The notes beneath the pieces are model-generated. The model ran no database searches. It had not been told where the DNA came from and worked only from the letters and a program-made list of their open reading frames with translations. The translations under genes were made by a program, and so were the position numbers. 64,000 nt of DNA. Source: Devosia sediminis (GTDB lineage: Bacteria > Pseudomonadota > Alphaproteobacteria > Rhizobiales > Devosiaceae). Each line of letters starts with the position of its first letter. Positions within the stretch are counted from its first letter, which is position 1. The stretch is taken from contig NZ_JAEKMH010000001.1 of NCBI RefSeq assembly GCF_016411825.1, positions 682,001-746,000 of the forward strand, given 5' to 3'. This document shows, piece by piece, positions 1 to 10,673 of the stretch.

Positions 1-1514
<1,514 letters not shown>

Positions 1515-1530
1515 ACCCGGGGAGTGGGAC

Positions 1531-2817
1531 ATGAAGCAGTGGATGGTGGCTCTGGCCGCAATGCTGGCGGCCGGTTCGGCCCAGGCTGGCGAAAGCGGCG
1601 ACCAACTGGCGCAGAGCCTTTACGACGGCACGCTGCGCACGCTTGCCGAGGGGGCCATTGCGCCATGCCAGGCCGGCGAGGGTGACGCCTGCTTCGTGCT
1701 CGGGCTCGATGGTATCGTCACCGCTTATGAAACGCTGGCGCAAGGCTTTTATCGCCATGGTGCGGTGACGCCTGACACGCCGGCGGCCGCGATGCTGCTC
1801 GGCATGGGCTCCGATACCCCATCGGCACCCGCCAATCCCGTTCCGGAACCTCTGAGTTACGAGCAGTTCGTCGAACTGCTCGACGGCTTCGTCGCCACGC
1901 TCGATGTCGCGGCCGGCCATATGCGCCAGGCCGGTGAGGGCAGCGCCTTCGTCATCCCGATCGATCCGCTCCGGGTACGGATCGACCTCAATGGGGACGG
2001 CGAGCGTGACGAGGGTGAAACGCTGGCCATTCTTCTCGTGGGCCTGGGCGAATTCTCCGAGATCCCGACGCCCGATGCGGTGCCGCAATCGAGCAAGAGC
2101 AAGTCCAAGGGCGTTGAACCGATCCCGCCCGACGCCACGGTCGGCTTCGACAATGCCGATGCGATCTGGTTCGCCGGCTATGCCAATGTCACCGCGGCGC
2201 CGGTGGACCTGACGCTGGCCCACGATTTCTCCGACTTCTTCGCCGCTTATATGCATCGCATCTTCCCTGAGGCCGGCCTGCCCATGCAGGATTACGCGCG
2301 GGGCGGTACAGTGATGATGGATCCCGACAGCGATGCCTTCGTCGCCGATCTCATCGCCGCCATCCATACGGCCGAATTCCCGGTCACCGACCAGGCGCGC
2401 CTAGCCGGTGTCCTGGAGCGGCTTCGGTCCATCACGACGCTTTCCCGCCAGCACTGGGAAATGATCCTCGCCGAGACCGACGACGACAGGGAGCTGGTGC
2501 CGTCGCCCAGCCAGACATCGCTCGTGCCGGGCCGGGAGATTACCCAGGAGGTGGTCGGTGCGTGGCTGGCAACGCTTGACCAGGTTGACCTGATCCTCGA
2601 CGGCGAGCTGCTGCTGCCGCATTGGCGCTTCGACCAGGGCTTCAATCTCAAGACTTATTTCGAGACCGCGACCGAGACGGACCTCGTCATGCTCTTTACC
2701 GGCCACGACGCTCTGCCCTATCTCGATGACGGCCCGGTCGCCGATGCCGCCGACTTTGCCGAACTCAACCGTGTCATGGGCGACGACTGGCCCTTCTTCG
2801 CAATCTGGTTCAATTGA
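1531..2817 (+). CDS. Exported protein of unknown function with an EF-hand-like loop
   Basis: The protein has 428 residues and begins with a clear signal peptide (MKQWMVALAAMLAAGSAQA), so it is probably periplasmic. I chose the ATG at 1531 because the signal peptide starts there and GGGGAG lies just upstream; the open frame itself begins earlier, inside ligA. Around residue 150 is DLNGDGERDEGE, which matches the 12-residue EF-hand calcium loop (D1, N3, D5, G6, D9, E12). I do not recognise the family. It begins 16 bases after ligA and overlaps the next gene by one base, so at least the next gene is probably co-expressed with it. Confidence 0.75.
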   Translation: MKQWMVALAAMLAAGSAQAGESGDQLAQSLYDGTLRTLAEGAIAPCQAGEGDACFVLGLDGIVTAYETLAQGFYRHGAVTPDTPAAAMLLGMGSDTPSAPANPVPEPLSYEQFVELLDGFVATLDVAAGHMRQAGEGSAFVIPIDPLRVRIDLNGDGERDEGETLAILLVGLGEFSEIPTPDAVPQSSKSKSKGVEPIPPDATVGFDNADAIWFAGYANVTAAPVDLTLAHDFSDFFAAYMHRIFPEAGLPMQDYARGGTVMMDPDSDAFVADLIAAIHTAEFPVTDQARLAGVLERLRSITTLSRQHWEMILAETDDDRELVPSPSQTSLVPGREITQEVVGAWLATLDQVDLILDGELLLPHWRFDQGFNLKTYFETATETDLVMLFTGHDALPYLDDGPVADAADFAELNRVMGDDWPFFAIWFN

Positions 2818-3332
2818 TGCGCAAAACGCTCGCTCTGCTGCTGCTCCCGTTCCTTGCCACGCCTGCGCTGGCGGACCCGATCCCGACCTTTCATAGTCCC
2901 GAGGCGCTGCTCGACGGCGTCTACGGGCAGATCGAGGCCTCGCTCGATTGGGAGAATTATGATTGGGAATCATCCTTCTCCGAGCATGAGGCATTCTCCG
3001 CCCGGCTGACCTCGCTGCTCGAAGAGGCCAATGAAAAGTTCTACGCGGCCGGTGACGAAATCGGCGCGCTCGACTTTTCGGTCTTCAGCTACTCTCAGGA
3101 TCCGGGCGGCATGGAGTTCACCTTCAGCGACGCCAAGACCAAGGGTGACCGGTCGATCATTACCGTCGATATCGCGCTCGAGGGCAAAGCCTGGCACAGC
3201 CTGACCTTTTTCCTGGTCGATGAGGGGGCCGCCGGCTGGAAGGTCGATGACGTGCTGTTCCCGCCCTTCGAGGAAGATGCGGGCGAGCCCTGGAAGCTCT
3301 CCGAATATCTCGCCGATCCGGACCTGCCCTGA
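2817..3332 (+). CDS. Small exported protein of unknown function
   Basis: The protein has 171 residues and a strong signal peptide (MRKTLALLLLPFLATPALA). The ATG at 2817 shares one base with the TGA of the gene before it, which indicates translational coupling; a TTG one codon earlier is a less likely start. The mature part is acidic, with an aromatic-rich stretch (LDWENYDWESSFSE) and a beta-rich C-terminal half resembling small DUF3828-type periplasmic proteins, but I cannot assign it. Its function is unknown; its pairing with the EF-hand-like exported protein is the only contextual clue. Confidence 0.7.
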   Translation: MRKTLALLLLPFLATPALADPIPTFHSPEALLDGVYGQIEASLDWENYDWESSFSEHEAFSARLTSLLEEANEKFYAAGDEIGALDFSVFSYSQDPGGMEFTFSDAKTKGDRSIITVDIALEGKAWHSLTFFLVDEGAAGWKVDDVLFPPFEEDAGEPWKLSEYLADPDLP

Positions 3333-3431
3333 GCCTCCTGCCAGAGCCTTTGTCCCGCACGCATAGCGCTGGGCGCGGGACCGCCCGCCGCGGCAGGTCT
3401 ATCACCGATCCGTCCATATCGGGAGGGATCC

Positions 3432-4301
3432 ATGCGCTTCTGGCTCTTTGTACCAGGTCTCACACTCGCCCTCTCGGGCATGGCCCATGGTCAGACCGAC
3501 CATTTCGCGGGCAATGACCGGGTGAGCCTTCACGTGCAGATCACGCTCGATGGCAGCGATCGCAAGGACCTGCCCAATGGCGTCGAATGGTTTGCCATCA
3601 CGGCGCATCGCGAGCTCGACCTTACCTATTCGCTGGTGGATGTCGGCATGGATGGCGTGCCCATCGTCGGTGGCGTGCGCGAGGGCGCGGTCTCGGACGA
3701 GATGAAGGACCTCGAAGCCAGCCTTGCCGAATGCGGCGAGAACCAGATTTGCCTCGCGGGCGTGATGATGCAGTTCGCCCAGAGCGGGCAGGGCGGCACC
3801 AACCCATTCGAGGCCATGACCGGCATGCAGCCGGGCCGCTATCGCAATTTCGCCGGGGATCGCGCCGGCACTTGCGCCGAGGGCAGGGTGGTGGTGTCAG
3901 ACGTTCTGGAAGGCGTCGTCATTCCGCCGCCCAATCCTGCCGTCGCCTACAATTTTACCCGCAAAGGCCAGCTCGACCTGCCGCAATCGGATGCCTCGAT
4001 GGCCGACGGTATCTGCGGAGCGGAAGTGACGCTGGATGTGGCCACCGGTGCGGTCAGCCTGCGCCTGCCGCTCGGCGCCATCACCGTGCCAGTGACCATG
4101 GGACCGGGTGCGTTTACCCATGAAAGCGGCGTCGCTTTCGCCGAAGGCAATGCAACGGTGGAACTGCTCGACCAGGCGAGTTCAGGCACTGGCGCCTTTT
4201 CGGGTGAGACACCGATCAGGATAGGCTCGGCGTCACACAATTCCGGCCAGGTGGGGGCCGGTCTTTCCGGCCGGCTGCACTGGAGCCTGGTGGTCGAGTA
4301 G
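3432..4301 (+). CDS. Exported protein of unknown function
   Basis: The protein has 289 residues with a signal peptide (MRFWLFVPGLTLALSGMAHG) and is preceded by GGGAGG eight bases before the ATG. The mature sequence looks beta-rich, has cysteines that could form disulfides (ECGENQICLAG; later single cysteines near GTCAEG and GICGAE) and no motif I recognise. It is the third exported protein in a row on this strand, 99 bases after the previous one, possibly with its own promoter. A periplasmic or outer-surface role is an inference from the signal peptide only. Confidence 0.7.
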   Translation: MRFWLFVPGLTLALSGMAHGQTDHFAGNDRVSLHVQITLDGSDRKDLPNGVEWFAITAHRELDLTYSLVDVGMDGVPIVGGVREGAVSDEMKDLEASLAECGENQICLAGVMMQFAQSGQGGTNPFEAMTGMQPGRYRNFAGDRAGTCAEGRVVVSDVLEGVVIPPPNPAVAYNFTRKGQLDLPQSDASMADGICGAEVTLDVATGAVSLRLPLGAITVPVTMGPGAFTHESGVAFAEGNATVELLDQASSGTGAFSGETPIRIGSASHNSGQVGAGLSGRLHWSLVVE

Positions 4302-4327
4302 CGGTTCGCGGCGCCAAACCTTAGCGC

Positions 4328-4354
4328 GTCATCCCGGCCTTGAGCCGGGGTGAC
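4328..4354. repeat. Intergenic palindrome
   Basis: A near-perfect 27-base palindrome beginning GTCATCCCGGC and ending GCCGGGGTGAC sits between two convergent genes. It belongs to the style of short dispersed palindromes found elsewhere in the window and could fold in the transcripts of both genes. No U-run follows it. Confidence 0.55.
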
Positions 4355-4401
4355 AATCGAGTGGGTGAAAGGTTCAGTTCGACATTAAGGCTCCCACAAC
4401 T

Positions 4402-6219
4402 CTAAATCGCGGCCGTCGCCGCCTTCAGCCAATCCTTGACCTCGCCCGTTACGCGCGGCCCGATCTCGGCCCATACCTTTGCGTGGAAGGCGTTGAGCCA
4501 GTCCGTTTCCGCGGCGGTCAGCAGGCTCCGGTCGATCAGTCTGACATCGATGGGCGCCAGGGTGATGGTCTCGAAATCGAGATAGCCGGGATAGGCCTCG
4601 GCCTCCCGGACCACTATCAGGTTCTCGATGCGGATGCCGTATTCACCGGTCTTGTAATAGCCCGGCTCGTTGGAGAGCACATTACCGGCCTCGAGCGGCG
4701 TATGGTAGCGCGACGAGATGCCCACCGGACCCTCGTGCACACCGAGGAAGTGGCCGACACCATGGCCGGTGCCGTGATTGTAGGTGACGCCATCCTGCCA
4801 CAGGAACTGCCGCGCCAGCACGTCGATCTGCGCGCCCGACGTACCCTTGGGAAAGCGCGCCATGGAAATGGCGATCATGCCCTTGAGAACGCGGGTATAG
4901 CGGTCCTTCTGCTCGGCCGTCGCCGAACCGGTAAACAGCGTGCGGGTAATGTCAGTGGTGCCCGAAAGGTATTGCGCGCCCGAATCCACCAGCATGATTT
5001 CGCCCGCCTTGAGCGTGCGGTCGGTCTTGGTGGTCACGCGGTAATGGACGATGGCGCCATTGGGTCCGGCGCCGGAAATAGTGTCGAAGCTGGCATCGAC
5101 GCAGGTCTCGTCTTCCCGCCGGAAGCTCTCGAGCGCGGTGACGATGCCGATCTCGGTCAAGTGGCCCTTGGGTGCTTCCTGGTCGAACCAGTGCAGGAAT
5201 TTTGCCAGCGCCACGCCGTCCTGCCTGTGGGCTTCGCGCATGCCTGAAAGTTCGACCTCGTTCTTGATCGATTTCGGACCCAGCACCGGATCGCGCTTTT
5301 CGATGATTTTCGCGCCTGCCTTGCCCAGCGTATCGGCCACGGCAATCGGCGCGGTCTGCGGGTCCACCAGCACAGCCTTGCCGCCCAGCCCCGCCAGGGC
5401 GTCGCCCAACGATGTCGCCTCGGCCACGGATGCAATCCCGTCCAGCGCGCGGGTCAACTCCGGAGTGATCTTGGCCTTGTCGAGGTAGAGCGTGGGCAGC
5501 CCGGCAGCGGGGACGATGGCAAAGCCTAGCACGAAAGGCGTATTGGGCACGTCGCGGCCGCGCATGTTGAGCAGCCAGCAGATGCTCTCGGGGAGGGTGA
5601 GCACCACCGCATCTGCCGCATCGGCCGCCAGCGTCTTCTGCAGGTCGGCAATCTTGTCGGCAGCCGATTTGCCGGCACGATTGTGCCCCAGGAATTCGAT
5701 GGAGCTCACCGGCGCATGGGGACGATCCGTCCAGATGGCGTCAACCAGATTGGCATGCGGCACCACCTCGGCATGGCCAGCCAGCTTCTGCGTCACGTCG
5801 CGTACTTCGCCCGGTGTGTGCAGCCAGGGGTCGTAGGTCAGCTTGCCGCCCTTGCCGACATAGAGCCGGATATCGTCGTTGACGCCACCCTGGCCGGTTT
5901 CATGGACGGTGACCAGGGTGGTGTCGGTCTGCGCCGGCGCCTGCAGGGTGTAGCGGCTGTCGACGAAAAGCCCCGCTTTGTCCCTGCCCACCACGGCCAG
6001 GCCCGCCGAGCCGGTAAAGCCGGTGATATAGGCAAGCCGCGCTTCGCTCGCCGGCACCGACTCGCCGCGATGCGCATCCGCCCGCGGGATCAGCACGGCG
6101 TCGATACCCGCTTTTTGCATGGCTGCCCTCAGCGATGCGAGGCGTGGCGCCACGTTGCTGGGGTCTGACTTCTCCGAAAAGCTTTGAAAAACAGCGGGTT
6201 CAAAAGTCTTCTTGGTCAT
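4402..6219 (-). CDS. Aminopeptidase P family (M24B) metallopeptidase
   Basis: This is a roughly 605-residue M24B peptidase of the large X-prolyl aminopeptidase type: two N-terminal creatinase-like domains and a C-terminal pita-bread catalytic domain. Such enzymes remove an N-terminal residue before proline. The metal ligands are visible in order: Asp in MLVDSGAQY, Asp in TTDITRT, His in HGTGHGVGHFLG, Glu in SNEPGYY and Glu in IRIENL. I chose the ATG at 6219 (MTKKTF) because AGGA sits at a good distance upstream; an ATG ten codons earlier is possible but lacks this. There is no signal peptide, so it is cytoplasmic. Confidence 0.93.
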   Translation of the reverse strand: MTKKTFEPAVFQSFSEKSDPSNVAPRLASLRAAMQKAGIDAVLIPRADAHRGESVPASEARLAYITGFTGSAGLAVVGRDKAGLFVDSRYTLQAPAQTDTTLVTVHETGQGGVNDDIRLYVGKGGKLTYDPWLHTPGEVRDVTQKLAGHAEVVPHANLVDAIWTDRPHAPVSSIEFLGHNRAGKSAADKIADLQKTLAADAADAVVLTLPESICWLLNMRGRDVPNTPFVLGFAIVPAAGLPTLYLDKAKITPELTRALDGIASVAEATSLGDALAGLGGKAVLVDPQTAPIAVADTLGKAGAKIIEKRDPVLGPKSIKNEVELSGMREAHRQDGVALAKFLHWFDQEAPKGHLTEIGIVTALESFRREDETCVDASFDTISGAGPNGAIVHYRVTTKTDRTLKAGEIMLVDSGAQYLSGTTDITRTLFTGSATAEQKDRYTRVLKGMIAISMARFPKGTSGAQIDVLARQFLWQDGVTYNHGTGHGVGHFLGVHEGPVGISSRYHTPLEAGNVLSNEPGYYKTGEYGIRIENLIVVREAEAYPGYLDFETITLAPIDVRLIDRSLLTAAETDWLNAFHAKVWAEIGPRVTGEVKDWLKAATAAI

Positions 6220-6340
6220 TGGCTGTCCTGGGCGCTGCCGATCGTGCAATGCAAATCCGGCATGGCTGTTCTGAGGTCTTGTCTCTGGTTCGGCGCTCTG
6301 CTGCGCCTATCTTAGGGGCAGAAAACAGGAGACAGATGAA

Positions 6341-6475
6341 ATGAGCAAGCAGAACAACAACCTCTTCCAGCGTGCCTTCGACGCCATCATTGAAGGCCGC
6401 ACCCGCCAGGCACAGCGCTATGTCGCTCAGTACGAGCGCGACCACGCCGCTGCCCGCAAGGTAAACGAGCGTTAA
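6341..6475 (+). CDS. 44-residue basic small protein, first of a related pair
   Basis: A 44-codon frame starts at ATG 6341 after AGGAGA, a strong ribosome binding site. The product (MSKQNNNLFQRAFDAIIEGR, then TRQAQRYVAQYERDHAAARK) is very basic and predicted helical, with no membrane segment. It shares the core F-x2-A-x3-I-x2-(G/A)R-x-R-x-A-x-R-x-V with the 43-residue protein 118 bases downstream, so the two look like tandem duplicates. From memory, small proteins with an 'AR.R.A.R.V' core are common in Hyphomicrobiales. The function is unknown. Confidence 0.7.
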   Translation: MSKQNNNLFQRAFDAIIEGRTRQAQRYVAQYERDHAAARKVNER

Positions 6476-6593
6476 GCCTGCCTTGCAGGAACGGCATGGC
6501 TGGTCTGCCGGCGAAGGGCTAACAGGCCTAACGCGAACAGCCTAGATAGGCACTGTCGGATGGCAATAGAGCATCCGGCGCATGGAGTAGAAG

Positions 6594-6725
6594 ATGACTG
6601 AGAGCAAGAATGGTTTCCGCAGCGCTTTGGGTGGTCTGATCGACGCTCGTGGCCGCGAAGCCTCCCGCCAGGTCAGCTACCGCATGCAGCATCAGTTGAT
6701 CGGCGCGGTCACCAAGCGCCCGTAA
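6594..6725 (+). CDS. 43-residue basic small protein, second of a related pair
   Basis: ATG 6594 is preceded by GGAGTAGAAG and opens a 43-codon frame ending at TAA 6725. The product (MTESKNGFRSALGGLIDARG, then REASRQVSYRMQHQLIGAV) is basic and amphipathic and aligns with the upstream small protein over about 20 residues. A strong intrinsic terminator follows 35 bases later, which supports a real short transcript. I see no known domain. It could be an RNA-binding or protein-binding mini-protein, but that is speculation. Confidence 0.68.
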   Translation: MTESKNGFRSALGGLIDARGREASRQVSYRMQHQLIGAVTKRP

Positions 6726-6760
6726 GGCTGCCGCTGTAACAAAGCTGACGATCAAACCCG

Positions 6761-6791
6761 ATCCCCGAAGCCTGCTTCGGGGATTTCTTTT
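6761..6791 (+). terminator. Intrinsic terminator after the small-protein pair
   Basis: An 11-base-pair stem (ATCCCCGAAGC with GCTTCGGGGAT, loop CT) is followed by TTCTTTTT. It closes the transcript of the two small genes. Confidence 0.85.
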
Positions 6792-6820
6792 TGTGCGCGG
6801 ACGCACCAACCAGCACGCTC

Positions 6821-6910
6821 CGCCTTCGGGCTTGACCCGAGGGCCGTTCTTCCCCGGGCGCGATGTGCATGTTGAAACTGGTCCTCGGGTCAAGCCCGAG
6901 AACGGCCCGC
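6821..6910. repeat. Dispersed palindromic element, two facing copies
   Basis: Two inverted copies of a GGGCTTGACCCGAGG-type palindrome are separated by about 45 bases. The same unit recurs near 17.3, 26.0 and 28.7 kb, always between genes. This is REP-like behaviour. Confidence 0.7.
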
Positions 6911-6927
6911 GTGGCTCTAAAGCGCCG

Positions 6928-7797
6928 CTAGTTCTTCTCCAACACCAGCGTCGTCCAGTCCTTGCGCTGGAGATGATCCCTCAGCGTAAAGCCGGCGGCC
7001 TGGTAGGCCGCGATGACACCATCGGCCTGGGTGTTGAGAATGCCCGAGAGAATGGCGGTCCCGCCCGCCTGGGTAATGCCGCCGACACCCGGCGCCAGGT
7101 CGGTCAACGGACCGGCCAAGATATTGGCGACGACGAGGTCATAGGGCGCACGCGCGAGGATTTCCTCGTGGTCGAGCCCCGTCGCCTCGATCGCGTCGAT
7201 CCGGTCGCCCACGCCATTGTCAACCGCATTGTCCACGGTCGTGGTCACGGCGATGGGGTCGATGTCGGTGGCGAGGATCACCGCGTCCAGCCGTTTGGCC
7301 AGCGCAATGGCGAGAACGCCGGTTCCCGTGCCGATATCGATCATGCGGGTGGGGGTGCGCGTTGCCAGTAGGGTCTCGATGGCCTCGAGGCAACCGGTCG
7401 TGGTTTCGTGGTGGCCGGTGCCGAAGGCCTGGGCGGCGTCGATCTTCATCGGCGTCAGGCCCTCGGGGATCGGCCCGGTTTCGTGGCTGCCATAGACATA
7501 GAAGCCACCGGCGATGACCGGCGCCAAGCCTTCGAGCGATTTGGCCACCCAGTTGATTTCAGGGTCGATGGCATCCACCGAGAAGGCGACGTCGCCCCCC
7601 AGCACCTGCCGCGCCAGCGCGTTGAAGGCTCCAAGGTCCGGCGGGCTGTCGCAGGTGGCCTCGAAAATCCACTCGCCGGTCTCTTCATTCTCATGCGCCG
7701 ATGCGGTCAGCGCCAGGTCGTCACGTTCCGACACGGCGTCGACCAGCGCATAGGCCTGCTCCTTGGTGAGCGAAACGGAGAGCTGGTCTACTGACAT
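6928..7797 (-). CDS. prmA: Ribosomal protein L11 methyltransferase
   Basis: PrmA trimethylates ribosomal protein L11 using S-adenosylmethionine. The 289-residue product has the family hallmark FGTGHHETTTGCLEAIE, the SAM-binding motif I (MIDIGTGTGVLAIAL), the acidic end of motif II (ATDIDPIAV) and VVANIL where PrmA enzymes carry the active-site asparagine. The length is normal for the family. It stands alone on the minus strand, with a dispersed palindrome just past its stop codon. The start ATG at 7797 gives the expected N terminus. Confidence 0.95.
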   Translation of the reverse strand: MSVDQLSVSLTKEQAYALVDAVSERDDLALTASAHENEETGEWIFEATCDSPPDLGAFNALARQVLGGDVAFSVDAIDPEINWVAKSLEGLAPVIAGGFYVYGSHETGPIPEGLTPMKIDAAQAFGTGHHETTTGCLEAIETLLATRTPTRMIDIGTGTGVLAIALAKRLDAVILATDIDPIAVTTTVDNAVDNGVGDRIDAIEATGLDHEEILARAPYDLVVANILAGPLTDLAPGVGGITQAGGTAILSGILNTQADGVIAAYQAAGFTLRDHLQRKDWTTLVLEKN

Positions 7798-7891
7798 GGT
7801 TTGGTTCCGGTTTGACTAAGCCTCCAATGGCGCACGAGAAGCCGGCAAGTCAATGGCGGCGCCGGGACGCCACGAGACAATGGAGAATACA

Positions 7892-8182
7892 ATGTATGGA
7901 TTGATCGGACGAATGCTGGCCACCGAGGGTCAGCGCGAGACGCTGCTGTCGATCATGCTGGAGGGGAATGCGCCCATGCCGGGCTGCCGTTCCTACGTCA
8001 TCGCCCGCGATCTGGCCAGCGACAACGGCATCTGGATCACCGAGGTCTGGGATAATCAAGACCAGCATATGGCCTCGCTGCAATTGCCGCATGTGCAGGC
8101 AACAATCGCCAGGGCGCGGCCCCTCATCGCCGGCTTTGACCAGCGGTTCGAAACCGAGCCGCAGGGCGGGGTGGGAATATAG
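7892..8182 (+). CDS. Antibiotic biosynthesis monooxygenase (ABM) family protein
   Basis: This 96-residue protein resembles the dimeric ferredoxin-like ABM fold: YGLIGRMLATEGQRETLLSIM, then ITEVWDNQDQHMASLQLPHVQ, where the conserved E-x-W-x-(D/S)-x2-(A/Q)-x3-H pattern is typical. Members include small quinol monooxygenases and heme-degrading enzymes, but most are uncharacterised. I chose ATG 7892 since GGAG lies seven bases before it; an in-frame ATG four codons upstream is also possible. It is convergent with the helicase gene and divergent from prmA. The substrate cannot be read from sequence. Confidence 0.82.
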   Translation: MYGLIGRMLATEGQRETLLSIMLEGNAPMPGCRSYVIARDLASDNGIWITEVWDNQDQHMASLQLPHVQATIARARPLIAGFDQRFETEPQGGVGI

Positions 8183-8208
8183 GGGTCACGACACGCGGCA
8201 GCGTAGCG

Positions 8209-10551
8209 TCACCCCTTGCGAATAAAACTCTCCAGCACCTTCTTGGTGCCGGCCTTCTCGAAATCGATGGTCAACTTGTTGCCTTCGATATGAGTGACTT
8301 CGCCATAGCCGAATTTGAGGTGGAAGACCCTTTCGCCCAGGGCATAGCCGCTCGACTGACCGCCCAGGTCCACCGAGCGGGCAACGAGTTCGCCTTCGAT
8401 GGTCAGCGGACCGCCGCCCTTGCGCGATTCCTGGTTGGCGCGGGCGCGTTTCCAGCCCGGCGTTTCATAGACGCTTTCAAACGGATCGGCCTTGTTGAAG
8501 CGGCTCGATGCGCCCCCGCCATAGCCATAGCCGCCATAGGCAGAGCCCTTGTCGGTCACCTCCACCGCGTCGGGCGGCAGTTCGTCGATGAAGCGGCTCG
8601 GAATGGCCGATTGCCAGAGGCCATGGATGCGCCGGTTCTGCGCCGCCGAGATGCGTACGCGTTTACGCCCGCGGGTAATGCCAACATAAGCAAGGCGCCG
8701 TTCTTCCTCGAGGCCGGCGCGGCCGCTCTCGTCCATCGAGCGCTGGCTGGGAAAGGTGCCATCCTCCCAGCCGGGCAGGAAGACGGTATTGTATTCCAGC
8801 CCCTTGGCCGAATGCAGCGTCATGATGGTCACGGCGTCGCTGGCATCGGCGCTGTCGCGGTCCATGACCAGCGCGATGTGTTCGAGAAAGCCGCCAAGGG
8901 AGTCGAACTCTTCCATGGCGCGGCTCAGTTCCTTGAGGTTTTCCTTGCGGCCCTGGCTCTCGACCGATTTGTCGGCGTTGAGCATGTCCATGTAGCCGCT
9001 CTCTTCGAGGATGTTCTCGACGAGCTGGTAGGGTTGCATGTTCTCGGCGCGCCAGGCCCAGTCGTCGAACTGCGCGACCAGTGAACGCAGCGTGGTGCGC
9101 TGCTTGGGCTTCAGCTCCTCGGTCTCCAGCAGGGCGCGGGTGGCCGAAAGCAGCGGCATGTTCATGCTGCGCGCCGTTTCCATCAGCATCTTTACGGTCG
9201 AGTCGCCGATGCCGCGCTTGGGCACGTTGACGATGCGCTCGAAGGCGAGGTCGTCGGCCGGCTGGGCCACAAGCCGCAGATAGGCCAGTGCGTCGCGGAT
9301 TTCCTTGCGTTCGTAAAAGCGCGGGCCGCCGACGACGCGGTAGTTGACCCCGAGGGTGATAAACCGCTCTTCGAATTCGCGCATCTGGAACGAGGCGCGC
9401 ACCAGGATGGCCATGGAATTGAGATCCTCGCCCTGGCGCTGGTACTGCTCGATCTCATCGCCGATGGTGCGCGCTTCTTCCTCCGAGTCATAGACCTGGG
9501 TGAAGGAAACGAGTTCGCCACCCTCGGCTATGTCGGTGAACAGCGTCTTGCCCAGCCGCCCCTCGTTGAAGGCGATGATGGTCGACGCGGCCTTGAGGAT
9601 ATTAGCGGTGGAGCGGTAGTTACGCTCGAGCTTGATCACCTTGGCGCCGGGAAAATCGCTCTCGAAGCGCAGGATGTTGTCCACTTCGGCGCCGCGCCAA
9701 CCATAGATGGACTGGTCGTCATCACCCACCACGCAGATATTGGCTTCGCTCGCCGGCTTCCCCTGAGCCAAGAGCCGCAGCCAGAGGTACTGGGCGGTGT
9801 TGCTGTCCTGGTATTCGTCCACCAGCATGAATTTGAACTTGCGATGGTATTCGGCCAGCACGTCCGGGTTTTCGCGGAACAGCCTGATACATTCGAGCAG
9901 GAGATCGCCGAAATCGGCGGCGTTGAGCGCCTTCAAGCGCGCCTGATAGTCGTAGTAGAGCTTGCCGCCCTTGCCATTGGCGAAATAGTCGCTGTCGTGC
10001 GACGGCACGTCCTTGGGCAGGAGGCCCCGGTTCTTCCAGGCATCCAGCATGCCGGCGAACTGCCGGGCCGGCCAACGCTTCTCATCGATATTCTCAGCTT
10101 CCAGAAGCTGCTTGATGAGCCGGATCTGGTCGTCAGTATCGAGAATGGTGAAGCTGGATTTGAGGTCCACCAGCTCGGCATGCTTGCGCAGGATGCGCGC
10201 CGAGATGGAGTGGAAGGTGCCAAGCCAGGGCATGCCTTCCACCGACGAACCGACAAGGTGGCCGATGCGGTCCTTCATCTCGCGGGCGGCCTTGTTGGTA
10301 AAGGTCACCGACAGGATTTCCGAGGGCCAGGCGCGCTTGGTGGTGAGGATATGGGCAATGCGCGTCGTCAGCACGCGCGTCTTGCCCGTGCCCGCGCCCG
10401 CCAAAACCAGCAGCGGTCCATCGACCGACAGCACGGCGTCACGCTGCTCCGGGTTGAGCCCGTTCAGATAATCCGGCTCGCGCTGCTGCCGGCCCAATTG
10501 GCTGGTAATCGGTCCGGCTTGCGGGCGGGGCAGGGGTGTGTTTTCGGCCAT
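8209..10551 (-). CDS. uvrD: UvrD/PcrA-type superfamily 1 DNA helicase
   Basis: This 780-residue ATP-dependent 3'-5' helicase acts in repair and in removing proteins from DNA. Motifs in order: Q-motif (LNGLNPEQRDAV), Walker A (LAGAGTGKTRVLTTR), motif II (VDEYQDSN), motif III (DDDQSIYGWRGA), motif IV (LERNYRS), motif V (MTLHSAKGLEY) and motif VI (EERRLAYVGITRGRKR). A Tudor-like C-terminal tail (HLKFGYGEVTHIEGNKLTIDFEKAG) is typical of PcrA/UvrD. I place the start at ATG 10551 (MAENTPLP); the frame stays open 43 codons further, but that stretch overlaps the Pho box and is not protein-like. Confidence 0.94.
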   Translation of the reverse strand: MAENTPLPRPQAGPITSQLGRQQREPDYLNGLNPEQRDAVLSVDGPLLVLAGAGTGKTRVLTTRIAHILTTKRAWPSEILSVTFTNKAAREMKDRIGHLVGSSVEGMPWLGTFHSISARILRKHAELVDLKSSFTILDTDDQIRLIKQLLEAENIDEKRWPARQFAGMLDAWKNRGLLPKDVPSHDSDYFANGKGGKLYYDYQARLKALNAADFGDLLLECIRLFRENPDVLAEYHRKFKFMLVDEYQDSNTAQYLWLRLLAQGKPASEANICVVGDDDQSIYGWRGAEVDNILRFESDFPGAKVIKLERNYRSTANILKAASTIIAFNEGRLGKTLFTDIAEGGELVSFTQVYDSEEEARTIGDEIEQYQRQGEDLNSMAILVRASFQMREFEERFITLGVNYRVVGGPRFYERKEIRDALAYLRLVAQPADDLAFERIVNVPKRGIGDSTVKMLMETARSMNMPLLSATRALLETEELKPKQRTTLRSLVAQFDDWAWRAENMQPYQLVENILEESGYMDMLNADKSVESQGRKENLKELSRAMEEFDSLGGFLEHIALVMDRDSADASDAVTIMTLHSAKGLEYNTVFLPGWEDGTFPSQRSMDESGRAGLEEERRLAYVGITRGRKRVRISAAQNRRIHGLWQSAIPSRFIDELPPDAVEVTDKGSAYGGYGYGGGASSRFNKADPFESVYETPGWKRARANQESRKGGGPLTIEGELVARSVDLGGQSSGYALGERVFHLKFGYGEVTHIEGNKLTIDFEKAGTKKVLESFIRKG

Positions 10552-10673
10552 GCTGCTCTGGTGTTCCAAGGGTCCGCGCCCGTTGGGGCAGGGCGCAGCC
10601 AGACCTTGACGAATCTCATTTTGTTCTGGTGCGCAATATAGGTGTCCCAGGTGCTCCTGTATAGAAGTCAGGG

